From NCBI GenBank assembly GCA_020446285.1, contig JAGREZ010000247.1:13314-23445 (forward strand): a DNA stretch of 10,132 nucleotides. The letters run 5' to 3'. Shown piece by piece: positions 1 through 5,860 of the stretch; the first letter of the stretch is position 1; each line of letters begins with the position of its first letter. The translations under genes were made by a program, and so were the position numbers. The notes below the pieces were generated by a model. That model made no database searches and had not been told where the DNA came from. It worked only from the letters and a program-made list of their open reading frames with translations. This stretch comes from Geminicoccaceae bacterium. Its GTDB lineage: Bacteria; Pseudomonadota; Alphaproteobacteria; Geminicoccales; Geminicoccaceae.

Positions 1-120
1 CTCAGGCGACGGGGTGCGCTCGCCGACGATTTCGCCCGCGCTCCCGCTGCCCGCCTGAGCGAAACCGCCCGCCGTGAACTGGACTGGCTCTGCGACCGCC
101 TCGAACGACGCCTGTGCTGA
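1..120 (+). CDS. C-terminal fragment of an unidentified protein
   Basis: The first 39 codons form an open frame that enters from outside the window and stops with TGA at 118-120. Codon third positions are mostly G or C, as in the confident genes here, which supports real coding. The visible tail is rich in Arg, Ala and Leu and ends in an amphipathic, probably helical segment (ELDWLCDRLERRLC). No family can be recognised from so short a piece. It converges on the sensor kinase gene, leaving about 40 bases between the two stop codons and no convincing terminator hairpin. In several Rhizobiales glnE lies beside this kinase, but usually in the same direction, so I do not assign that identity. Confidence 0.5.
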   Translation, partial: LRRRGALADDFARAPAARLSETARRELDWLCDRLERRLC

Positions 121-160
121 AGCAGGCAAGGGATGCGGTTGTAGGAGAACGGTCCGGGTT

Positions 161-1666
161 TCATGCCTGTTTCGGGGTCCTTGTGGGTGGCGGGAACATG
201 ACGGTGACGCTGAGGCCCGGTGGCGTTCCGTTCGAGGCATCCTCCAGTCGGAGTTCCGCATCGTGCAGGCGGGCCACGGCCTGAACGAGGCTGAGGCCGA
301 GACCGTTGCCCGGCGTCGAACGTTCGGGTTCGAGGCGGGAGAAGCGTTCGAGGGCCTTCTCGCGGAGTTCGGCGGCTATTCCGGGTCCGTTGTCGCGGAC
401 ACGGAAAAAAGGTGCGGGGTCGCGTCCCGGCTGAAGGCCGCAGCTCATCTCCACCCGGCCGCCCTCCTGCGTGTACTTGATGGCATTGTCGACGAGATTG
501 GCCATGACCTGGGCGAGGAGCTGGCGGTTGCCGTTGACTTCCACGCTTTCCCCGTATTCCGCCACGAGGTCGATCCCGCGTTCCTCGGCGAGCGGTTCGA
601 ACAGCTCGAACACATCCGCAAGCAGCGTCGAGAGGTCGAGCGTTTCCCATTCCGCCCGGCGTTCACCGGCATTGGCACGGGCGATACCGAGGAGCGCGTT
701 GAAGGTGCCGATGAGACCCTCGGCGTCGGCGATGGTCGTCGCGATCAGTTCGCGCGTTCGGGGATCTTCGGGATTTTCCGCCAGCGCCAGTTCGAGGCGC
801 ATGCGCATGCGCGAGAGCGGTGTTCTCAGGTCGTGGGCGATATTGTCGGTGACTTCGCGCATGCCGACGACGAGGCGTTCGATCCGGGTGAGCATGGCAT
901 TGAGATTTTCCGCAAGCTCGTCGAACTCGTCTCCGCCGCCATGCACCCCGATGCGCCGACCGAGATCGCCCGCCATGATCTCCCGCGCCGCCCGGTTGAC
1001 CGCCTCCAGCCGGCCGGTGGTCCAGCGGGCTATCAGGAAGCCGACGATGACGGCGATGAGCAGCATGAAGCCGGCACCCTGGAGGATCTGCGCGCGCAGG
1101 CTCTCCTCGAGCCGCAATCGTTCCTCGATGCTGCGGCCGACGAGAAGCCGGGTGACGTTTTCGACGGCGAATGTCCGGGCGACGGCGCGGACCGTCTGTC
1201 CCTTTCGTGTGGGGATGCTGAAATAGTGGTTGCCATCCGGGCCGTGGACCGTTGTCGGCCAGGCGGACAGGTTGCCGGCGATCCGATTGCCGCTCCAGTC
1301 CGAGAGAAGATAGATGCTTTCCCGGTCGCGGTCGGCGGAACGGATCCGCTGGTCGATGACGACCTGGAGCCCGGCAAGGCCGCGTTGCTCGAACTGTTCG
1401 CGCAGGCCGGTGATCTCGGCGGCGATCGTTTCATCGGTCTGCGCACGCATGAAGGCCGCGCTCTGCCTGTAGATGAAGCCGAGCAGCACGGCGGCGAGCA
1501 CGGCGAAGGTCAGGAGATAGATGATGGTCAGGCGCAGGGTCGCCGAGCGCAGAAGGCGGACCGAACGGCTGCCGTTCCTGCGTGTACCGTTCCGCATGGA
1601 CCCGGTGCCGGCGCCGCTGCGGCTCGCCGGTCTTTCAGGGGGGACGGGAGGGGGGCTATGCGGCAC
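161..1666 (-). CDS. Two-component sensor histidine kinase (HAMP, HisKA, HATPase)
   Basis: Inner-membrane sensor kinase of about 501 residues that would autophosphorylate and pass phosphate to the adjacent OmpR-type regulator. An Arg-rich cytoplasmic N-terminus leads to a first membrane segment at about residues 44-66. A periplasmic sensor region of roughly 125 residues follows, then a second membrane segment at about 195-214 and a HAMP linker at about 211-265. The H-box NIAHDLRTPLSRMR puts the phospho-acceptor at His278. The N-box NLVDNAIKY (390-398) and G-boxes DNGPGI (425-430) and GNGLGLSLV (453-461) complete an intact ATPase domain. The sensory region matches no domain I recognise, so the signal is unknown. 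The start used is GTG at 1664-1666, inside the end of the regulator gene. An internal ATG at 1595-1597 would drop a Pro/Arg-rich 23-residue leader and is a real alternative. Family assignment is secure and the exact start is not. Confidence 0.95.
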   Translation of the reverse strand: MPHSPPPVPPERPASRSGAGTGSMRNGTRRNGSRSVRLLRSATLRLTIIYLLTFAVLAAVLLGFIYRQSAAFMRAQTDETIAAEITGLREQFEQRGLAGLQVVIDQRIRSADRDRESIYLLSDWSGNRIAGNLSAWPTTVHGPDGNHYFSIPTRKGQTVRAVARTFAVENVTRLLVGRSIEERLRLEESLRAQILQGAGFMLLIAVIVGFLIARWTTGRLEAVNRAAREIMAGDLGRRIGVHGGGDEFDELAENLNAMLTRIERLVVGMREVTDNIAHDLRTPLSRMRMRLELALAENPEDPRTRELIATTIADAEGLIGTFNALLGIARANAGERRAEWETLDLSTLLADVFELFEPLAEERGIDLVAEYGESVEVNGNRQLLAQVMANLVDNAIKYTQEGGRVEMSCGLQPGRDPAPFFRVRDNGPGIAAELREKALERFSRLEPERSTPGNGLGLSLVQAVARLHDAELRLEDASNGTPPGLSVTVMFPPPTRTPKQA

Positions 1667-2342
1667 GCAGGCTGTAACCCGCTCCGCGCACGGTCTGGAT
1701 CAGCGAGGTATCGAACCCCTTGTCGATCTTGTTGCGCAGGCGGCTGATATGCACGTCGATCAGGTTGGTCTGCGGATCGAAATGATAGTTCCAGATCTTT
1801 TCCAGAAGCATGGTTCGGGTCATCACCCGTCCGGCATGGCGCATCAGGATCTCGAGCAACATGAATTCGCGGGGCTTGAGGTCGATGAGCCTGCCGGCGC
1901 GGCGAACCTGCCTCGAGATCAGGTCCATCTCGAGATCGGCATAGACGAGTTTGGTCTCTGTTTGAGCGCTTTCGCCGCGTGGCATCGAGCGCCGATCAAG
2001 GGCTTCGAGGCGAGCAAGAAGTTCGCTGAAAGCGTAGGGCTTGACCAGATAATCGTCACCGCCGGCCTTGAGACCCTCGACCCTGTGGTCGACCTCACCG
2101 AGTGCGCTCAGGACGAGAACGGGCGTCGTACTGCCGGTTGCACGCAGCGCGCGGATCACCGAAAGGCCGTCGAGGCCGGGAAGCATGCGGTCGGCAACGA
2201 TCGCGTCATGATCGTCGCCCGCCGCCATCGCCAGCCCGTTCTTGCCGTCATGTGCGACATCGACGGAATGGCCGGCCTCGCTCAGGCCCTTGCGCATGAA
2301 TTCGGCTGCGGAGAGGTCGTCCTCTATGATCAGGATCTTCAT
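1656..2342 (-). CDS. OmpR/PhoB-family response regulator
   Basis: DNA-binding response regulator of 228 residues, normal for the OmpR family. The receiver domain (about 1-115) has the acidic pocket at Glu7-Asp8-Asp9, the phospho-acceptor Asp51 in VADRMLPGLDG, Ser79 in the Thr/Ser switch position and Lys101 in LVKPY. A winged-helix domain fills about 130-226, with LKPREFMLLEILMRH at the start and DVHISRLRNKID in the recognition-helix region. The ATG at 2340-2342 is chosen because MKILIIEDD is the standard receiver N-terminus; the upstream ATGs on this strand are out of frame. The Shine-Dalgarno is poor (GAAGAG about 10 bases upstream). The stop lies inside the kinase gene, giving an 11-base overlap that suggests coupled translation. 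Its likely partner is the adjacent kinase. Control of degP is a reasonable inference from neighbourhood, but no binding site was identified. Confidence 0.96.
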   Translation of the reverse strand: MKILIIEDDLSAAEFMRKGLSEAGHSVDVAHDGKNGLAMAAGDDHDAIVADRMLPGLDGLSVIRALRATGSTTPVLVLSALGEVDHRVEGLKAGGDDYLVKPYAFSELLARLEALDRRSMPRGESAQTETKLVYADLEMDLISRQVRRAGRLIDLKPREFMLLEILMRHAGRVMTRTMLLEKIWNYHFDPQTNLIDVHISRLRNKIDKGFDTSLIQTVRGAGYSLRAA

Positions 2343-2382
2343 GGGTCGGGAACTCTTCGGCCATCGTTCATGGAAAAGAAAA

Positions 2383-2404
2383 GGAGGTGACCGGGGCCAC
2401 CTCC
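2383..2404 (-). terminator. Intrinsic terminator downstream of degP
   Basis: On the minus strand GGAGGTG and CACCTCC form a perfect 7-bp stem around an 8-base loop, followed at once by the U-rich tract TTTTCTTTTCC (2371-2382 region). The hairpin starts about 22 bases after the degP stop and about 40 bases before the regulator start. On the plus strand the same bases resemble a strong Shine-Dalgarno (AAGGAGGTGA), but no plausible plus-strand gene follows. It probably ends most degP transcripts and limits readthrough into the two-component genes. Confidence 0.8.
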
Positions 2405-2425
2405 AGTTAGGCGGTTGGAGAGAAG

Positions 2426-3928
2426 TCAGGAAACCGAAAAGGGAACCGCGACGAACATCCGGTCGCCGTTGCGGGCAATACGCAACAGGATGGATTCGCC
2501 GCTTTCTGCGTGGCGCTCCCTGATCGATGCGCGCAGATCGTCAATCGAGGCGATCTCGTGACCATCCGCTTCGAGCACCACGTCGCCGGCGCGGATATTC
2601 TTTCCGGCGGCTGGTGAGTCCGGTTCCACGGCGCTGACGATCAATCCGTGATCGACACCGAGGCGCTCCCGGCCCTCAGGGTCGAGGGCTTGCAGGCGCA
2701 GGCCAAGGCGCGGCTGGTCGGGATCGGGGGCTTCGACCTCCACTGCCGCGACCCGCTCGTTCGGCATGGCGCCGATCTCGACATCGAGATCGAGTTGTTC
2801 GCCGTCCCGCAGGATGCCGAGCGTCGAGGAGGTTCCGGAATCGATGGCGGCGATCAGGCGGGTCACGTCGCGCACGCCGTCGACCGTGGCGCCGTCGATG
2901 CTGTGGATCACGTCGCCGGCCTCGATGCCCGCCGTTTCGGCGGGACTGTCCGGCATCACGTTGCTGACGAGTACGCCCTTTTCGGTGTCGAGCCCGAGTG
3001 CGGATGCGAGATCCCGGTCGATGGACTGGATGTTCACGCCGAGCCAGCCACGTTCCACCGCGCCGTCGTCGAGCAGGTCGAGCGCGACGTCTTCCGCCAG
3101 ATTGGAGGCGATCGCGAAACCGATGCCGACGCTTCCGCCCGAAGGCGAGAAGATCATGCTGTTCACGCCGACGACTTCGCCGTCGAGATTGAAGGTGGGA
3201 CCGCCTGAATTGCCGCGATTGATCGATGCGTCGATCTGCAGGAAGTCATCATAGGGTCCCGCACCGAGTTCACGCCCGGTGGCGGAAACGATTCCCGATG
3301 TCACCGTGCCGCCGAGTCCGAAGGGATTGCCCACGGCCACCACACGTTCGCCGACGCGAACCTCGTCACTGTCGGCGAAGGCGACATAGGGTGTCGGTTG
3401 ATCGGTTTCGACATCGAGGACGGCGAGATCGGTCTTTTCATCGATCCCGCGAAGCGTTGCCTTGTGGACCGTGCCATCCTGCGTGACGACCTCGATTTGT
3501 GAGGCGTTGTCAACGACATGGGCGTTGGTGAGGACATGGCCGTCACTGTCGATGAAGAACCCGCTGCCCTCGCCCTGGACCTTGCGATGCTTCGGCTGTG
3601 GCTGCCGGTCTCCATGCTGCTGCCATTGCCGGCCGAAGAACCGTTCGAAGAATTCCTGCATGTCCGGATCCATGCCGGGCGCCCGGAGCGAAACCTGTTC
3701 GCCCGGATTTTCAGCCGTCACACGGACATTGACAACGGCCGGCATGACCGCCTCGACCAGTTCGACATAACCGTCATCCTGCACCCTTTCGCCCGAAGCC
3801 GGCTTCGGTGCGCTGATCGGCGCATGGTTCCCGCTGGCCGCGAGGCTTCCCGTGGCGGCCAGCGCGAGCGTGCCGATGCCCAGGGCGGCAAGCGACGTTT
3901 TCATCCTCGAAGTCGATTTGCTACTCAT
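2426..3928 (-). CDS. degP: Periplasmic serine protease DegP/HtrA (Do family)
   Basis: Do/HtrA-type protease and chaperone that degrades or refolds damaged envelope proteins. The 500-residue length suits the family. The N-terminus carries a Sec-type signal (hydrophobic stretch about 11-31, basic residues before it), with likely cleavage near the Ala-rich end. The trypsin-like domain spans about 55-280 and keeps the whole triad: His137 in TNAHVV, Asp167 in TDLAV and Ser241 in GNSGGP. Loop LA (about 98-118) is rich in Gln, His and charged residues. PDZ1 occupies about 293-385, beginning RGWLGVNIQ, and PDZ2 about 405-495. The ATG at 3926-3928 has AAGGA about 6 bases upstream; an ATG eight codons in (residue 9) would give a shorter signal peptide. 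Its own terminator follows, then the two-component genes on the same strand. Orthology to DegP rather than DegQ or MucD cannot be separated by eye. Confidence 0.96.
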   Translation of the reverse strand: MSSKSTSRMKTSLAALGIGTLALAATGSLAASGNHAPISAPKPASGERVQDDGYVELVEAVMPAVVNVRVTAENPGEQVSLRAPGMDPDMQEFFERFFGRQWQQHGDRQPQPKHRKVQGEGSGFFIDSDGHVLTNAHVVDNASQIEVVTQDGTVHKATLRGIDEKTDLAVLDVETDQPTPYVAFADSDEVRVGERVVAVGNPFGLGGTVTSGIVSATGRELGAGPYDDFLQIDASINRGNSGGPTFNLDGEVVGVNSMIFSPSGGSVGIGFAIASNLAEDVALDLLDDGAVERGWLGVNIQSIDRDLASALGLDTEKGVLVSNVMPDSPAETAGIEAGDVIHSIDGATVDGVRDVTRLIAAIDSGTSSTLGILRDGEQLDLDVEIGAMPNERVAAVEVEAPDPDQPRLGLRLQALDPEGRERLGVDHGLIVSAVEPDSPAAGKNIRAGDVVLEADGHEIASIDDLRASIRERHAESGESILLRIARNGDRMFVAVPFSVS

Positions 3929-4002
3929 TGCGTCCTTGACCTCATGCTAACGATACCGGGCACTGCCTGAGCGCCTCTGAGCTGGAGATGGGGACTCATG
4001 AT

Positions 4003-4042
4003 TTCAGGATCTTTGCCTGAAGATGAAATATCGTTCATCCTG
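4003..4042. repeat. Cluster of nested inverted repeats in the degP / nitrilase-like intergenic region
   Basis: Two adjacent perfect 6-bp inverted repeats occur here: TTCAGG (4003-4008) with CCTGAA (4016-4021), loop 7; and GATGAA (4022-4027) with TTCATC (4034-4039), loop 6. A third pairing, CAGGAT (4005-4010) with ATCCTG (4037-4042), would enclose them and excludes the first two. The cluster lies between divergent start codons, where promoters and operators for degP and the plus-strand pair must be. No clear -35/-10 pair could be assigned. It could be a regulator-binding region, a leader fold, or chance. Confidence 0.45.
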
Positions 4043-4064
4043 CCGAAGGCGAACTGATCGACCG

Positions 4065-4069
4065 GGAGG
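4065..4069 (+). promoter_or_regulatory. Shine-Dalgarno deciding a TTG start
   Basis: GGAGG inside a longer purine run lies 5 bases before TTG at 4075. The frame is closed by a stop at 4024-4026 and no ATG or GTG lies between, so this site makes TTG the best start for the nitrilase-like gene. Confidence 0.6.
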
Positions 4070-4074
4070 GGGTC

Positions 4075-4788
4075 TTGCTCGTTGCTGTTTCGAGTCGGTA
4101 CGACATTGCGTTGGAAAGGCTGCTGGCCGCCGCCGCGAACATGGGTGCCCGGCTTCTGGTCGCCGGTGAGTTCATGCTTGACGGCAAGGACGGATACGAG
4201 AGCGACGCGCCCGAATTCGACAGGATCGGCGGACTCGTCGCCACCGCTGGCATTCCGCTTCTCCTCGGATACAGGGAAAGCTGCGCAACGGGCATCTATT
4301 CCGCGGCCCAGCTTCTCGACGGGCTCGGCCATTCGATTTCCAACTGCCGTTCGGCGCATCCGGCGAGGAGCCGGAAGGATGCAGCCGGGAACGCCGGAGT
4401 GGATGACGGCAACTGGCTCACCGTAAGTCGCTGGAGCGGGGCGCCCTTCTCGGCGCTGCTCGGCGATGATATCCTTCATCCCGAGATTGCCCGCGCCGTC
4501 ATGCTTCAGGGAGCGGAGGTGATCCTCGCCCTTCGCCGCGATCCGCTGGCCGACGAGGAACTTGAACGGGCGATCCTGCGCACCCGCGCCTTCGAGAACG
4601 CGACCCATGTCATCGGTCTTTTCGGGCATCGGCTGTCGGCGTTCGCCGGCGATGGATCGCCCCTGTCGCCATGCGCCGCCGAAGACGGTGTTTTCATCGT
4701 CGATCTTCCCGTGATTTCCCTTGCAAAGCCGGCCCGTCGGCCCGAACTCTATGGGCAACTGGTTGTGGCCGATACTGCGGTAACCTGA
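4075..4788 (+). CDS. Nitrilase-superfamily (carbon-nitrogen hydrolase) protein, probably catalytically inactive
   Basis: Predicted cytoplasmic protein of 237 residues, slightly short for the nitrilase fold. Family signs are the N-terminal pattern GARLLVAGEFMLDG (usual 'PE' Glu at Glu32), LLLGYRE (63-69), DDILHPEIAR (131-140) followed by LQGAEVIL, RAFENATHVIGLFG (171-184) and RRPELYGQL (221-229) near the C-terminus. In active members the triad is Glu-Lys-Cys. Here the Lys position in the usual YRKxHL motif aligns with CRSAHP, giving Ser93, and the Cys of the usual CYDxxFPE motif aligns with Gly130 in GDDILHPE. Only the Glu remains, so hydrolysis by the known mechanism is unlikely; a binding, scaffold or regulatory role is inferred. 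It starts at a TTG preceded by GGAGG. It ends 40 bases before the universal stress protein gene on the same strand, suggesting an operon. The fold assignment is good and the function is unknown. Confidence 0.8.
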   Translation: MLVAVSSRYDIALERLLAAAANMGARLLVAGEFMLDGKDGYESDAPEFDRIGGLVATAGIPLLLGYRESCATGIYSAAQLLDGLGHSISNCRSAHPARSRKDAAGNAGVDDGNWLTVSRWSGAPFSALLGDDILHPEIARAVMLQGAEVILALRRDPLADEELERAILRTRAFENATHVIGLFGHRLSAFAGDGSPLSPCAAEDGVFIVDLPVISLAKPARRPELYGQLVVADTAVT

Positions 4789-4828
4789 GATCGGTCCCTT
4801 TCCCTTCCATGAGCACGGAGACAGCAAC

Positions 4829-5683
4829 ATGCGGACAATCCTCGCTCATCTCGAAATCAGCCCCGGTCTCGATGCGATCCTCGAGACATCGCTTCTGGTG
4901 GCGCGAAAATTCGACAGCTACATCGAGGGCTTTCACATGCGTCCGGGTCAACCGGATGTGATTGCCGCCGGAGCGGACGGATTCGTCGCCGCGGCCCCCG
5001 ATCTCGTCGCCGGTTTCGAACGTGAGGCCAAGGAGCGCGCACAGATGGCCGGTGAACGCTTCGAGGCATTCATGGCGAAACATGGCCTCAGGCGCGCAAG
5101 CGAGACCGAGAGCGGTCTTTGCGCCGACTGGCGCATCGAACTTGGCGGTGGTCAGGCGGCGATCGGGAGTCGCGGGCGAATCTTCGATATCGTCGTCGTC
5201 GGTCGTCCGCTCAAGGACCATGTGACACCGAGTGTCGCGGCGCTCGAGGCTGCACTGTTCGATGCCGGACGCCCGGTCATGGTCGCCCCGCCGCAGCCCG
5301 TGGATTCCATGGGCAGGCATGTCGTGATCGCCTGGAACGGCAGCACCGAAACGGCGCGGACCATCGGCTTTGCGCGCCCCTATCTCCATTCCGCCGAGGA
5401 AATCACCGTCGTCACCGTCGACAAGGGCCTCGTGCCCGGCCCGACCGGTGCGGAACTGACCCAGAATCTCCGGCGCCAGGGGCTCGGAAAAGTGAGTTTC
5501 GTCGAGGTTCCGCCCGGAAACCGGAATGTCGGCGAGGCCATTCTCGACGAGACGAAAAAGGTCGGCGGCGATTTTCTCATCAAGGGCGCCTACACCCAGA
5601 GCCGTTTTCGCCAGATGATCTTCGGCGGAGCGACGAGCCATATCCTCGCCGAGGCCGATCTGCCGGTGTTCATGGCGAACTGA
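4829..5683 (+). CDS. Tandem-domain universal stress protein (UspA family)
   Basis: Cytoplasmic protein of 284 residues made of two Usp domains, roughly 1-155 and 160-284. The first begins MRTILAHLE and contains a strand ending in DIVVVGRP, followed by a second-domain opening HVVIAWNGS, both typical of the fold. The C-terminal segment has GAYTQSRFRQMIFGGATS and ends LADLPVFMAN-like (EADLPVFMAN), matching the nucleotide-site region of the family, although the second Gly of the classical G-2X-G-9X-G(S/T) motif is Thr. ATP binding is therefore plausible but unproven. The first domain looks more divergent and lacks an obvious copy of this motif. The ATG at 4829 has GGAG 8 bases upstream. It lies 40 bases after the nitrilase-like gene and is probably co-transcribed with it. 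Usp proteins help cells survive starvation, oxidants or other stress; the exact role here is not readable. Confidence 0.93.
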   Translation: MRTILAHLEISPGLDAILETSLLVARKFDSYIEGFHMRPGQPDVIAAGADGFVAAAPDLVAGFEREAKERAQMAGERFEAFMAKHGLRRASETESGLCADWRIELGGGQAAIGSRGRIFDIVVVGRPLKDHVTPSVAALEAALFDAGRPVMVAPPQPVDSMGRHVVIAWNGSTETARTIGFARPYLHSAEEITVVTVDKGLVPGPTGAELTQNLRRQGLGKVSFVEVPPGNRNVGEAILDETKKVGGDFLIKGAYTQSRFRQMIFGGATSHILAEADLPVFMAN

Positions 5684-5786
5684 GAAGTCGCTACTTCAAG
5701 GCTGTAAATTCGCCATAGCGCACAACCTTAACTTGAATGTCGCACATGGGTGCTGCATTGCCTGCTTTCGTGGAAGTCGGTATGGA

Positions 5787-5812
5787 TGCCAGAAATACAG
5801 TCAATCCTGGCA
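5787..5812. repeat. Inverted repeat in the leader of the OmpA-like gene
   Basis: TGCCAG (5787-5792) and CTGGCA (5807-5812) form a perfect 6-bp inverted repeat separated by 14 bases, 49 bases before the ATG at 5861. It could be an operator or a 5' UTR stem. The rest of the 177-base gap (5684-5860) holds a small GAAGT/ACTTC hairpin right after the Usp stop, without a T-run, and no promoter I could assign with confidence. Confidence 0.3.
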
Positions 5813-5845
5813 ATCCCGGGTAGAAGTCTGCGCTCAAGTCCCACG

Positions 5846-5852
5846 AAGGGAG
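5846..5852 (+). promoter_or_regulatory. Shine-Dalgarno deciding the OmpA-like start
   Basis: AAGGGAG lies 8 bases before ATG at 5861. The frame is open further up to a GTG at 5750, but that start has no comparable site and would place 37 non-signal-like residues ahead of the signal peptide. Confidence 0.7.
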
Positions 5853-5860
5853 CACTCGTC

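Noticed and set aside
797..818. Repeated GCGCATGCGCATGCGC palindromic pattern
   Set aside because: Explained by the Arg-Met-Arg-Met-Arg codons just after the kinase H-box; no sign of a separate element.
74..1747. 557-codon open frame on the plus strand opposite the sensor kinase
   Set aside because: Shadow of the GC-rich minus-strand kinase gene. Its translation shows no domain, while the minus strand has all kinase motifs.
2381..2390. Perfect Shine-Dalgarno-like AAGGAGGTGA on the plus strand
   Set aside because: No plausible plus-strand gene follows. The bases are the stem of the minus-strand degP terminator.
3925..4830. 301-codon open frame on the minus strand opposite the nitrilase-like gene
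   Set aside because: No recognisable motif, and it overlaps the degP start and the intergenic gap. The plus-strand frame has clear nitrilase-family motifs.
5684..5697. GAAGT-CGCT-ACTTC hairpin just after the Usp stop
   Set aside because: Stem of only 5 bp with a 4-base loop and no following T-run; too weak to call a terminator.
5750..5860. 37-residue N-terminal extension of the OmpA-like protein from a GTG
   Set aside because: No good ribosome site at 5750, and it would bury the signal peptide. AAGGGAG before the ATG at 5861 is much better placed.
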